Positions 1-10,942 of a DNA stretch of 64,000 bases are shown one piece after another. The stretch comes from Amphibalanus amphitrite. Its lineage: Eukaryota; Arthropoda; Thecostraca; Balanomorpha; Balanidae. The translations under genes were made by a program, and so were the position numbers. Below the pieces are notes generated by a model. That model was not told where the DNA came from. It made no database searches and saw only the letters and a list, made by a program, of their open reading frames with translations. The DNA is taken from NCBI RefSeq assembly GCF_019059575.1, contig NW_024882320.1, positions 248,001 through 312,000 of the forward strand. Direction: 5' to 3'. The stretch's first letter is position 1. The number at the start of each line of letters is the position of its first letter.

Positions 1-3000
1 ACATCTCAGTAGTCATACGTCCCCTCCGGTGACAGTGGTCTGTCTGGTGACCTGACCTGTGACCCTGCTGACACCTCAGTAGTCTCCGGTGACGGTGGAC
101 GGTCTGGCGATCTGACCTGTGACCCATGATGACCTCGCAGTAGTCACACGTCCCCTCCGGTAACAGTGGTCTGTCTGGTGACCTGACCTGTGACCCTGCT
201 GACACCTCAGTAGTCATACGTCCCCTCCGGTGACAGTGGTCGGTCTGGTGACCTGACCTGTGACCCCTGCTGACACCTCAGTAGTCACACGTCCCCTCCG
301 GTGACAGTGGTCTGTCTGGTGACCTGACCTGTGACCCCTGATGACACCTCAGTAGTCATACGTCCCCTCCGGTGACAGTGGTCTGTCTGGTGACATGACC
401 TGTGACCCATGATGACCTCGCAGTAGTCACACGTCCCCTCCGGTAACAGTGGTCTGTCTGGTAACATGACCTGTGACCCCTGCTGACATCTCAGTAGTCA
501 TACGTCCCCTCCGGTGACAGTGGTCTGTCTGGTGACCTGACCTGTGACCCTGCTGACACCTCAGTATTCATACGTCCCCTCCGGTGACAGTGGTCTGTCT
601 GGTGACCTGGCCTGTGACCCCTGCTGACATCTCAGTAGTCATACGTCCCCTCCGGTGACAGTGGTCTGTCTGGTGACCTGACCTGTGACCCCTGCTGACA
701 TCTCAGTAGTCACACGTCCCCTCCGGTGACAGTGGTCTGTCTGGTGACCTGACCTGTGACCCTGCTGACACCTCAGTAGTCTCCGGTGACGGTGGACGGT
801 CTGGCGATCTGACCTGTGACCCATGATGACCTCGCAGTAGTCACACGTCCCCTCCGGTAACAGTGGTCTGTCTGGTGACCTGACCTGTGACCCTGCTGAC
901 ACCTCAGTAGTCATACGTCCCCTCCGGTGACAGTGGTCGGTCTGGTGACCTGACCTGTGACCCCTGCTGACACCTCAGTAGTCACACGTCCCCTCCGGTG
1001 ACAGTGGTCTGTCTGGTGACCTGACCTGTGACCCCTGATGACACCTCAGTAGTCATACGTCCCCTCCGGTGACAGTGGTCTGTCTGGTGACATGACCTGT
1101 GACCCATGATGACCTCGCAGTAGTCACACGTCCCCTCCGGTAACAGTGGTCTGTCTGGTAACATGACCTGTGACCCCTGCTGACATCTCAGTAGTCATAC
1201 GTCCCCTCCGGTGACAGTGGTCTGTCTGGTGACCTGACCTGTGACCCTGCTGACACCTCAGTATTCATACGTCCCCTCCGGTGACAGTGGTCTGTCTGGT
1301 GACCTGGCCTGTGACCCCTGCTGACATCTCAGTAGTCATACGTCCCCTCCGGTGACAGTGGTCTGTCTGGTGACCTGACCTGTGACCCCTGCTGACATCT
1401 CAGTAGTCACACGTCCCCTCCGGTGACAGTGGTCTGTCTGGTGACCTGACCTGTGACCCTGCTGACACCTCAGTAGTCATACGTCCCCTCCGGTGATGGT
1501 GGACGGTCTGGTGACATGACCTGTGACCCCTGCTGACACCTCAGTAGTCATACGTCCCCTCCGGTGACAGTGGTCTGTCTGGTGACCCCTGCTGACACCT
1601 CAGTAGTCATACGTCCTCTCCGGTGAAAGTGGTCTGTCTGGTGACCTGACCTGTGACCCCTGATGACACCTCAGTAGTCATACGTCCCCTCCGGTGATGG
1701 TGGACGGTCTGGTGACATGACCTGTGACCCCTGCTGACATCTCAGTAGTCATACGTCCCCTCCGGTGACAGTGGTCTGTCTGGTGACCCCTGCTGACATC
1801 TCAGTAGTCAAACATCCCCTCCGGTGACAGTGGTCTGTCTGGTGACATGACCTATGACCCCTGCTGACATCTCAGTAGTCATACGTCCCCTCCGGTGACA
1901 GTGGTCTGTCTGGTGACCTGACCTGTGACCCTGCTGACACCTCAGTAGTCTCCGGTGACGGTGGACGGTCTGGCGATCTGACCTGTGACCCATGATGACC
2001 TCGCAGTAGTCACACGTCCCCTCCGGTAACAGTGGTCTGTCTGGTGACCTGACCTGTGACCCTGCTGACACCTCAGTAGTCATACGTCCCCTCCGGTGAC
2101 AGTGGTCGGTCTGGTGACCTGACCTGTGACCCCTGCTGACACCTCAGTAGTCATACGTCCCCTCCGGTGATGGTGGACGGTCTGGTGACATGACCTGTGA
2201 CCCCTGCTGACATCTCAGTAGTCATACGTCCCCTCCGGTGACAGTGGTCTGTCTGGTGACCCCTGCTGACATCTCAGTAGTCAAACATCCCCTCCGGTGA
2301 CAGTGGTCTGTCTGGTGACATGACCTATGACCCCTGCTGACATCTCAGTAGTCATACGTCCCCTCCGGTGACAGTGGTCTGTCTGGTGACCTGACCTGTG
2401 ACCCTGCTGACACCTCAGTAGTCTCCGGTGACGGTGGACGGTCTGGCGATCTGACCTGTGACCCATGATGACCTCGCAGTAGTCACACGTCCCCTCCGGT
2501 AACAGTGGTCTGTCTGGTGACCTGACCTGTGACCCTGCTGACACCTCAGTAGTCATACGTCCCCTCCGGTGACAGTGGTCGGTCTGGTGACCTGACCTGT
2601 GACCCCTGCTGACACCTCAGTAGTCATACGTCCCCTCCGGTGACAGTGGTCTGTCTGGTGACCTGACCTGTGACCCCTGCTGACACCTCAGTAGTCATAC
2701 GTCCTCTCCGGTGAAAGTGGTCTGTCTGGTGACCTGACCTGTGACCCCTGATGACACCTCAGTAGTCATACGTCCCCTCCGGTGATGGTGGACGGTCTGG
2801 TGACATGACCTGTGACCCCTGCTGACATCTCAGTAGTCATACGTCCCCTCCGGTGACAGTGGTCTGTCTGGTGACCCCTGCTGACATCTCAGTAGTCAAA
2901 CATCCCCTCCGGTGACAGTGGTCTGTCTGGTGACATGACCTATGACCCCTGCTGACATCTCAGTAGTCATACGTCCCCTCCGGTGACAGTGGTCTGTCTG

Positions 3001-3720
3001 GTGACCTGACCTGTGACCCTGCTGACACCTCAGTAGTCTCCGGTGACGGTGGACGGTCTGGCGATCTGACCTGTGACCCATGATGACCTCGCAGTAGTCA
3101 CACGTCCCCTCCGGTAACAGTGGTCTGTCTGGTGACCTGACCTGTGACCCTGCTGACACCTCAGTAGTCATACGTCCCCTCCGGTGACAGTGGTCGGTCT
3201 GGTGACCTGACCTGTGACCCCTGCTGACACCTCAGTAGTCACACGTCCCCTCCGGTGACAGTGGTCTGTCTGGTGACCTGACCTGTGACCCCTGATGACA
3301 CCTCAGTAGTCATACGTCCCCTCCGGTGATGGTGGACGGTCTGGTGACCTGACCTGTGACCCCTGCTGACACCTCAGTAGTCTCCGGTGACGGTGAACGG
3401 TCTGGTGATCTGGCCTGACTCCTGCTGACATCTCAGTAGTCACACGTCCCCTCCGGTGACAGTGGTCTGTCTGGTGACCTGACCTGTGACCCCTGATGAC
3501 ACATCAGTAGTCACACGTCCCCTCCGGTGACAGTGGTCTGTCTGGTGACCTGACCTGTGACCCCTGCTGACATCTCAGTAGTCATACGTCCCCTCCGGTG
3601 ACAGTGGTCTGCCTGGTAACATGACCTGTGACCCCTGCTGACATCTCAGTAGTCATACGTCCCCTCCGGTGACGGTTGACGGTCTGGTGACATGACCCGT
3701 GACCCCTGATGACCTCACGC
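1..3720. repeat. Left ~71-bp satellite array (left arm of foldback element)
   Basis: Tandem array of a ~71-bp unit, with a shorter ~60-bp variant that lacks the block around ACGTCCCCTCC. Each unit holds CTGACCTGTGACCC, CAGTAGTCA and CCGGTGACAGTGG. Higher-order structure is clear: 1-697 repeats almost exactly as 698-1394 (offset 697), and one block recurs at 1808, 2281 and 2896 (offsets 473 and 615, differing by two units). The array runs off the left edge. The same unit in the opposite orientation makes up 14,650-16,690, so the two arrays are inverted arms around ~11 kb of coding sequence. The short open frames within it are repeat translation, not genes. Confidence 0.95.
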
Positions 3721-5920
3721 GTCTTATGACCTCACGCGACCTGGCCTGTAAGTCATCAGTCATTTGAGGTCGCCGGACTGGACACAGTCTCCAGCGAGAA
3801 TATGGGCTGATAAGAGCCAAACGCAAGCGAAAGGAAAACAATATTTATTTATCATTTGCAGGGCATGCCATTAATGCTCACGACCTCCAGCGCCCGAGAT
3901 CAGCTTTAACGTCAGACTTGTCCACCTCAATCCGCAAGACTGCAAGCCGCAGTAGAAACGCCACGTCCGCGACGCGACACGCCGTCTTGGCACGCGGTGC
4001 AGTCGGCACGGCCGGTACCGCGCACCAACAGAACGTGAACAGAACATAGCAGAGAACAGAACGAGTATGTTCAAGTGCATCACTTTGTCCTACTCAAGCG
4101 GACACATCAGCTACCATCGCTGCATGGTGATTGCACGCGCAACGTCTTAGAGGCGAACAGTCCTGAGAGCATGAGTATCAGCGAGCTCAGCTGGGTGCTG
4201 AGCGAGTCAGTGACGGCAGCGAGTCAGCGCATCGCTGCCGAAGGCAGCCGCGGAACGCGCTCACACACATTCATCACATAGAGTCCAGCGACCCGCGGCC
4301 TCTCTAGCAGTACAGCACGCAGGCCCGGGTCGTGCTCCACCGAACGACTCCAGGCACCCAAGCTCAGCTCACAGTGCGACATCAGTGCCACATCGGAGAG
4401 CCTGCGCCGGTCCAGCTCAGCTGAGACGAGTAGCCGAACGTTGCGAAAATGTGCGCCACCACGGCCAGGTGCGGCTTCTTGGTGAGCCGGTAGTTCGGGA
4501 GCGCCAGGGTAGACTCCCGCTCCTCCAAATTCAGGTCACCGAGCGCTCGAACAACTTGCCCACGGACACGCTGTTAAGTTTATACGCTCTAGCAGATGAG
4601 TGCCGGCGCCGGCGCTGGCGTCCAGCTCGAGTAGCACCGTCTCGTGCGTAGAAAGCAGTTCGCAGATCATCTAGCCGCGCTTGGTTATCACCAGACAGCC
4701 GCGCATCAGCATCGGCCGCAGCGTCTCCAGGCGCGGTGAGATCCACGCGCGCAAGCCGGCGGAACGCTCTCGGTGATTATAAGAGCCAACAGTCCGTCAT
4801 CCCCACCACAGATCAAACTCGTACATGAGCAGTCTACAATAAGCCGACGCACAGATAACAGTAGTACTGGATTGGAAACAGGATTCCGGTGGCTGCAGTA
4901 AGAGGCCGAAAACAGAACCGAATGTTTCGTGCCTAGACTTCGATATCTCCTCTCACAGGCAACAAAAAAAAAAATTGGTTTATGTGAATGAAACTTATAA
5001 AGAAGCAATCTAGCCGTGCTCGTGTTTATTGTTGCATTTTTGCATAACGGCAACTTATTTTACTAAACGTTGCTGCACTTTCCTCACCGTAGTGAGGGAA
5101 CGTATGCCACTGATTTGATTATAATGATTCCTCACTCTCATCCACAAAAAGCACTTTTACATGGGAGTTTGCTCTCTTTATTTACATGCTCATCGACACC
5201 AGTCCTGTCACAACGAGCCATCCAAACGTCACAATTCAAACCAACGTCACAAAACACCCCTTCAAGTGTCACTTCGCTTCGCCTGCCCTCCCAATTTCAT
5301 CAGCGACCTTACTTCCCCGCCTTACATCTTCTTGATCCTGCTGAACTTTGGCCTCTTGTCGCTCCTCGATCGGGTTGCACCAGTGGCTGGGGTGTCTGCT
5401 TCCTGACTTTCGATGGACAGCACTGTCTTGAGTGTCTGCCTCACTTATCAGTTGCCATGTTTCCACACTTTCCAGCAAATAGATTGAAAACCGTCGCATA
5501 CATCTCTGGAAGGAGGCTCCTAAGGACGTCGTGGCTATGATTGCAAATGGGTTCCGGTCAGTTCGACATCCCGTTTTACGACTATCTTCGTCAATTCTGC
5601 GTCACTTCTTGGTTGATCGCAGACCAGCAGCTGGTTCCTGTTAGCTTCCGTCTTCGGCAGTTGCCTCCAAATATGGCAGATCCTCACGGTGAGGTCGATG
5701 TCTTCCTCGTCTTTCTCCAGTCGTACCTCCAGCGGCGTAGCCCCATGATTGATCAGCACGCTGGCGGAGGCAACGTTACTTGTCACGCCTGGTGGCCGAG
5801 CGTGCCAAGGCGCCGGAGCTGTGTCCCAGGGAGGCCTTGGCGCTGTCATCCAGGTCCTCCATTTCAGTGGATTTCGCCACCGCGGCCACTAGCTCCTGGA
5901 TGACAAGAGCACCATCCTGC
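3720..5920. other. Inner flank of the left arm with decayed coding-like blocks
   Basis: There is no intact gene. At 4,380-4,745 a GC-rich block reads on the minus strand as coding-like peptide in different frames, broken by a stop and a frame change (for example LEERESTLALPNYRL, then HIFATFGYSSQLSW). This suggests a decayed exon. At 5,535-5,849 (minus) a 104-codon frame contains an acidic-then-basic segment (RLEKDEEDIDLTVRICHIW) that could be a decayed part of the neighbouring THAP-containing gene. The rest, 3,720-4,370 and 4,750-5,530, shows nothing I can identify. Confidence 0.35.
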
Positions 5921-5922
5921 TG

Positions 5923-6494
5923 TCACTCCTGCTGTGATGGTGCCATTCGGGCGGAGGCGTCGGCGGGGCTGAAACGTGACCAGTGACCACCATCTGAGGC
6001 CCTTAATTCGACTTTGGAGTACCGCCTCATTCTCCGGGAACTGTCGGACACTCGACCAGTTGTAGTTGCCACCTGATAGCTGATATTGTCATTCGTGAAG
6101 AACGCATCGGTCTGGCCCTTCATAACCTGCTTCTGGTGTGAGTGGCGTGCGGATGCCATGGCTGGTTTCGCTGGCCGCTCGTGCACAGGGGGCATCGCGT
6201 AATCCACGCTGGTTAATACTGACAGGACTGCGCCGCTCTTGAGCCGACGGCGCTGTCTCTGCATGCCGGTGCGAAATGACCGATCATCTTCGAAATCTTC
6301 CTTTCTGAAATGCAGCTCACACACAGCGGAATAGTCCTGATCCCACTCAGCCCGGTCACGGTGACCCATGGCGCCAACCCACTGAGCCCATAGAGATGTT
6401 TCGGTGAGAGAAGCGAATAGGTGGCATGTGAGACATCTCTTGTTCCTCTTGGTTCGTTGGGTTGTAGCCAGAACGGCACTTTTTTACCGCTCAT
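5923..6494 (-). pseudogene. Broken THAP-domain gene (transposon-type DNA-binding domain)
   Basis: THAP domains are C2CH zinc fingers found in P-element and other transposases and in their host-domesticated relatives. Reading leftward from 6,494 gives M-S-G-K-K. After a one-base shift in an A6 run come CRSGYNPT and MPPIRFSHRN. After a second shift near 6,405 come LWAQWVGAM, RAEWDQDYSAVCELHF and RRRLKSGAV. The W, the C-x2-H followed by F, and the R-R-L-K-x-G-A-V ending match the THAP core, but the first zinc cysteine is not visible. The open tail continues about 100 residues to a stop at 5,923. Two shifts in under 120 bp suggest a pseudogene, although homopolymer assembly errors could explain one. 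It lies inside the foldback element, 3' of the transposase in the same orientation. Confidence 0.6.
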
Positions 6495-7206
6495 TCCCCT
6501 TCTCCATTGTTGATGTACCTAGGTATACGTATGTAAGGCTTTGCACCACAATTTTTCAAAAGAAAACACCACGCATTGTGCTGTGCCCTCTAAATGATCA
6601 AATTAAAAGTGAAATACTTTAATTTCTAAGCAAATGAAAGCAACATTGGTAGCTTCGATTTTAAATGTAAACGACAAAACACAAAAATGACGATTTCTTG
6701 CAATACACAACACACAAATTATCCATTCAGCTGCACGCGAGAATCCCATTTTGGCCCCGTCGCATAAAAACATTCGGCCTCTTACTGCAACTGCCAATAT
6801 TCTGTTTCCAATCCAGTTCTACTGTTATCTGTGGCCGACGATATTCACTTCACACTGTGAGAAGTTACTCGATATGAGAAACACGCGCCGCGTCGGCATT
6901 CGTCACGAAAATTACCGCGTTTGTGACGAACAGCCAACCGAAAGACGGCGGTACCTTGTGGACAACAGTCAGCAGTCCACCGTATGCAGCTGATAGATAT
7001 AAGCTATGCAGCCGACTCGGCGGCATTCAGCGGCGCGTTCAGAGACACTGCAGCTGGCCAGCTGGTTCTCCAATAACAGCCACCACCGGCACTTGATATC
7101 AGCACATACACATACTGACCAGCTCTTCTCGCACCAACTCTAGGCGCTCAATACCGCGGCACAAGCGATATGTCCGCCCACACTCGTCATTGATCAGGTG
7201 GTCCAA
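6495..7206. other. No recognisable gene
   Basis: AT-rich at 6,500-6,830, then mixed composition. I see no domain, tandem repeat or RNA gene here. Confidence 0.4.
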
Positions 7207-7497
7207 AACACTACCTGCCCTGGTGACACTGAGTCAGGTCGGCGCCGCCGTGCCGCCACCAGGCCGTGACCGCCGGCTGCCGGCGGGTGAGCATCAGCAG
7301 GCACACAGTGGATCCGGCCAATGAGTCGACTTCGCAGCAGCGCGGCCGTGTCGAGCAGCAGGGCCAGCACTGCGTCGGTGCAGCTCTGGCGCGATGCCAC
7401 CAGTCGGACGGCGGCGGCGACGCTCCGATCCAGCTGCCGGAACACGGAAGCGGCGTCACGAACATACAGAGAGATAGCAGTGGGTCGGCATTCCGCT
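7207..7497 (-). CDS. Possible exon of an unrecognised gene inside the foldback element
   Basis: On the minus strand a frame opens at a 3' splice-like site (GATCTTAG, ~7,498) and runs through a GC-rich, Ala/Leu/Arg-rich segment predicted to be helical (DAASVFRQLDRSVAAAVRL, then AVLALLLDTAALLRSRLIG). It meets a donor-like GGGCAG|GTAGTG near 7,207, beyond which the frame soon stops. Composition contrasts with the AT-rich flanks, which is the main support. No family is recognised. It could belong to a gene transcribed leftward from the transposase. Confidence 0.3.
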
Positions 7498-8179
7498 AAG
7501 ATCATACAAGGTAGTAGTAGATGGAAGCAGGTAGTACGGAAAGCAGGCGACAAAATGGAAATTAACTTATTACTTTTCCATGACAAGGAAGCTCTGTCTA
7601 TAAGTCAAAGACAATCTTGAAACGGATCACGTCGAAAGCAACAGCTGACACCAGGTGTCTATATCGGACTGAAGGAAAACAGCTCCGGGTACCGAGTCGA
7701 CGGACAGGGGGCAGAATATCAGCATCAGTGTATGTAAAACTTCGTTGTCGGTACCGTTTTAAATGTTCTCCAAGTGTTGGTATAATTGTATTACAACCAA
7801 TGAAAACGTACCGTATCAGCGGAGAGCAGCCAGGTAGAGGTTGGCCGGTGTTGCCACTCTCAGTCGTCTGAGTGACTGCGGCCGCACACCGACAACCTGC
7901 GCTTCCGCACACCGACAGGCTGATGGCGCGTTGGCAAGCTTTGTCGCCTTCTGTAACAAAGAAAAACTCAGCTCAACATAGGGAAACACTTAAGATAACT
8001 AAATTGAGTCGGGAGCCCTCGAAATCTGTCTTTTGGCACCAGCCAACCTGGTTATCCCCTGGCTACTGAGAACAGAATAGATGACAGCTGTACAATGACA
8101 CAAATGATACTAGGTGAAATGACGAAAACTATTAAAGGAAGTTTATGCAGTTTATATATAAACGACACTCTAAAAGGTC
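7498..8179. other. Region 3' of the transposase, no gene seen
   Basis: Mixed composition with only short open frames on both strands. It probably contains the 3' untranslated part of the transposase transcript, but no convincing polyadenylation signal stands out. Confidence 0.3.
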
Positions 8180-10942
8180 TCATAAAGGACATACGCTTTG
8201 AAAGTTTGCGATTAGTACACTCGCGTCTGAAATGGGACGGTCAATTTGAATTTGCACCTGTATCCGAGCGAGCACGTTTTCTTCAGCATCAGAAGAGTAC
8301 GGCGTAGTGCTGCCAGTGGCCGCCGCGAGTGCCAGCCAGCAAACTCTGTAGCCGCAGCTCCACGTGTCCGTCTGCTGCGGAGTCTCGGGCACCACCAGGC
8401 GCCAGCTGGTCCACTTGAGATGGGGCTGCGTCGCCTCCATGAGGAGCTGCACTGCCTCTGTGTAGGCTCCGGATGGCCAACAGCCCATGGAGTCGAAGAA
8501 CAGCACCACTTGACGGCGCCAATCCACTACGAAGAGGACCCGGTGATTGCCAATATTCAGTGGCAACAACCACGTGTTCGCTGTGGCGAACTGCCTCATC
8601 GATTCTGTGGTGCAGCGTCGACAGGGTGTCCTGAGAGCACCATACCAGTACACCGACAGTGCCAGCACCTGCGGAGATGATATGGACTCGCAGAACAGAT
8701 CGATGTCCTCCGCGGTCAGCCAGGGTCTGCGCTTCGGTGGTTGTCCTGTTCGCAGCGGCCGTCCTTTGGGACGCCCTGAGGTGGCGGCTGACGGCGCCCG
8801 TCCTTTGGGACGCCCTGCGGTGGCGGCTGACGGCGCTCGTCCGCTGGCTCGCTCAGGGACCGTGGCTGACGGTCCACGCTCTGCTGCGGTGGCGGCTGAC
8901 GGTGCTCGCTCAGGGACCGTGGCTGACGGTCCACGCTCTGCTGCGGTGGCGGCTGACGGTGCTCGCTCAGGGACCGTGACTGACGGTCCACGCTCTGCTG
9001 CGGTGGCGGCTGACGGTGCTCGCTCAGGGACCGTGGCTGACGGTCCACGCTCTGCTGCGGTGGCGGCTGACGGTGCTCGCTCAGGGACCGTGACTGACGG
9101 TCCACGCTCTGCTGCGGTGGCGGCTGACGGTGCTCGCTCAGGGACCGATTTGGTCGCCGGGGCTGGGGCCGTCTTGGGGGCCGGTTTCGTCGCTTGGGCA
9201 GGGGCCGTCTCGGGGGCCAAGTCCAGCGGTGGCTTAGTACGAGCATACCACGTGGGCTTGTCACTCGTGCGGCGCTTGGCCCAGCATTCCTCCTGGGTTT
9301 CAGGATGAAACAGCCCTTCTGCTGCCTTCCTTTTCCGGCCCCTGAGGACAGGCCGGCTCGGGATCAAAGCCGCCTTCATGCGGGCAGCCGTGTCCTTCAG
9401 CAGGACTCGCACAAAGTCGCCTGGCTGCAGTCGAGTGCGTCCCTGCAGCATCTGTTTTTTGACGACCTTGAAGTGTGACTCGACTGCCGCGTTGGTCACC
9501 ACGGCAGCCGAGATCACTTGACTCCAAAGTGGAGTGAGCGGCATGACAGCCCCCAGCAAGTACTCTACCAGGCCAGGGCAGAAGTACTTGTTGGGGACAT
9601 CGCTGGCTTCCCCGTCCGTCTGCAGGCTGCACTTGACTCCGTTAGTGATGTCCTCGAAGTGACGCCCGAACGCGGTCCGCGCGCGGTAGGTCCTCCGGGC
9701 TGGCGCGTCTTCGGCTGCCTCCAGCGGCGCCTCGGTTTCTTGGCGGTCGTCTGTTCCATAGTCTACGCGCGTGACTTCCGGCAGCTCCACGGCGCACTTG
9801 CTCCTCGACAGGGCCAGGACACAGAGTCGCTTGTACGTTGTGTCTAGAGTTTGCAGCGAGGTGGCCTGCTGCATGCTGGCGAAGAGCCACATGAAGCCAG
9901 GTCTTGCCTCTGCAGCCACTCCTTTGCTCTTCAGGGTGTGCGCGAAACTGTGCAACAGGTGGGCACCGCAGAGACTTACGAGAGTCTTGGGCTGCTTCGT
10001 AGGGTCTGTGAGGCTTTGCCAGCAGGCCTCGAGGTACGCTTCGGTTGTGGTCTTGACGATCGCCTCCGACACAGCGTGTATAAGCGCCCAACTGAAGTCC
10101 GTGACCACCCTTGGAGGCGTGAGAGGGACCCTGGTCACGAGTTTGTATCCATGGGCCACCTGTGCCAGGAAATGCGAGATAGTGGGCACATTGTGGCTTT
10201 CCGCCAGCAGGTGGGCTAGCGGAAAACTCCTGTCGGTGTCAGGGCTCTCGGCGATGAGCGCGTACAAATATGGCCGTTTCTCGCCGACTTGGCGGGTGAC
10301 AGAGCCCGTGGCATCGAGGTGGAGCGTCCTCGGAGCCAGATGGTATCGCCGGAAGAAGTGCTCCCTGTAGAGGTGTACCACGACCGGTGCCCTCCCGATG
10401 AGATGGATGCCACCCTTCACGACTTTACTAGTCAGATCCTCGGCTCGTGATATAGCCATCGTCGCCGCCAGGTCTTCAGTCCAGTTCGTCGAGTGGCGCT
10501 CGGCCACCCGACGCTCGTGTGCCGCTTGGCGCAGGATGTGGCGAGGTGGCGCCTCGGTGATATTTCCGTCCGCGAGCTCGCAGTCCGGTGCCTGCATCAG
10601 CATATCTTGCGACACACGGTACGCTCCGCGATCTTCCACGCGCTCAGCAGTCTCCCGTCGCCGCTCTCCGCTGAGGTACCGGTGGGCGTGCTGCAGCTGA
10701 TGCGCCGTGCTCGGCGTGCCGTACGTCGTGCAGCGCACAGTCAGCGGTTCCCCTACCGACGGCGTATGTTGAATTGAGAAAGAGTACGAACTGCACGAGG
10801 GGAAGCGACATGTGGCGAAGCAGGTGAAAAACGCAGCACCCCTCTTACGCGACCACAGCTTCTTGATTCGCCGTCGACGGACGGCCAGTACGCATTTCGG
10901 CCCGGGAGTGCTTCGGCAGAACGCCGTCGCCAGCGTTGAGGG
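8180..10942 (-). CDS. MULE-like DDE transposase fused to a C-terminal Ulp1-type cysteine protease
   Basis: A single open frame of 920 codons follows an in-frame TGA at 10,943. The N-terminal ~70 residues are basic and cysteine-containing (RRRRIKKLWSRKRG, then C-x3-C and C), like the zinc-binding start of MULE proteins. Counting from codon 10,738: first catalytic Asp in LHLDATG (~142), second in VVTDF (~214), a CGAHLLHSFAH metal-binding-like motif (~257-267) and the Glu in NAAVESHFKVVK (~420). This order is typical of MULE DDE transposases. A low-complexity linker follows, with five 19-residue (57-bp) repeats of the type ERAPSAATAAERGPS. The last ~130 residues resemble a C48/Ulp1 SUMO-protease fold: His in GNHRVLFVVDW (~732), Asp in FFDSMG (~749), Gln before DTWSCG and Cys in WSCGYRVCW (~795). 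Foldback (FB-NOF) elements of Drosophila are MULE relatives with tandem-repeat arms, matching the arrays on either side. Family assignment is by motif only. Confidence 0.8.
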   Translation of the reverse strand, partial: PSTLATAFCRSTPGPKCVLAVRRRRIKKLWSRKRGAAFFTCFATCRFPSCSSYSFSIQHTPSVGEPLTVRCTTYGTPSTAHQLQHAHRYLSGERRRETAERVEDRGAYRVSQDMLMQAPDCELADGNITEAPPRHILRQAAHERRVAERHSTNWTEDLAATMAISRAEDLTSKVVKGGIHLIGRAPVVVHLYREHFFRRYHLAPRTLHLDATGSVTRQVGEKRPYLYALIAESPDTDRSFPLAHLLAESHNVPTISHFLAQVAHGYKLVTRVPLTPPRVVTDFSWALIHAVSEAIVKTTTEAYLEACWQSLTDPTKQPKTLVSLCGAHLLHSFAHTLKSKGVAAEARPGFMWLFASMQQATSLQTLDTTYKRLCVLALSRSKCAVELPEVTRVDYGTDDRQETEAPLEAAEDAPARRTYRARTAFGRHFEDITNGVKCSLQTDGEASDVPNKYFCPGLVEYLLGAVMPLTPLWSQVISAAVVTNAAVESHFKVVKKQMLQGRTRLQPGDFVRVLLKDTAARMKAALIPSRPVLRGRKRKAAEGLFHPETQEECWAKRRTSDKPTWYARTKPPLDLAPETAPAQATKPAPKTAPAPATKSVPERAPSAATAAERGPSVTVPERAPSAATAAERGPSATVPERAPSAATAAERGPSVTVPERAPSAATAAERGPSATVPERAPSAATAAERGPSATVPERASGRAPSAATAGRPKGRAPSAATSGRPKGRPLRTGQPPKRRPWLTAEDIDLFCESISSPQVLALSVYWYGALRTPCRRCTTESMRQFATANTWLLPLNIGNHRVLFVVDWRRQVVLFFDSMGCWPSGAYTEAVQLLMEATQPHLKWTSWRLVVPETPQQTDTWSCGYRVCWLALAAATGSTTPYSSDAEENVLARIQVQIQIDRPISDASVLIANFQSVCPL
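8860..9150 (-). repeat. 57-bp coding minisatellite in the transposase linker
   Basis: About five near-identical 57-bp copies encode a 19-residue Pro/Ala/Ser/Arg repeat between the DDE core and the Ulp1-like domain. The opposite strand is also open through the repeat because the unit length is a multiple of three. Confidence 0.9.

Noticed and set aside
285..3171. Open frames of 60-91 codons in the left array
   Set aside because: They are repeat-unit translations, identical wherever the unit recurs, with no domain or splice context.
1..3720. CRISPR-like appearance of regularly spaced repeats
   Set aside because: The whole unit is repeated with no unique spacers, and the genome is eukaryotic.
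8246..9308. Plus-strand frames opposite the transposase
   Set aside because: Open only because the 57-bp repeat is a multiple of three; no family features.
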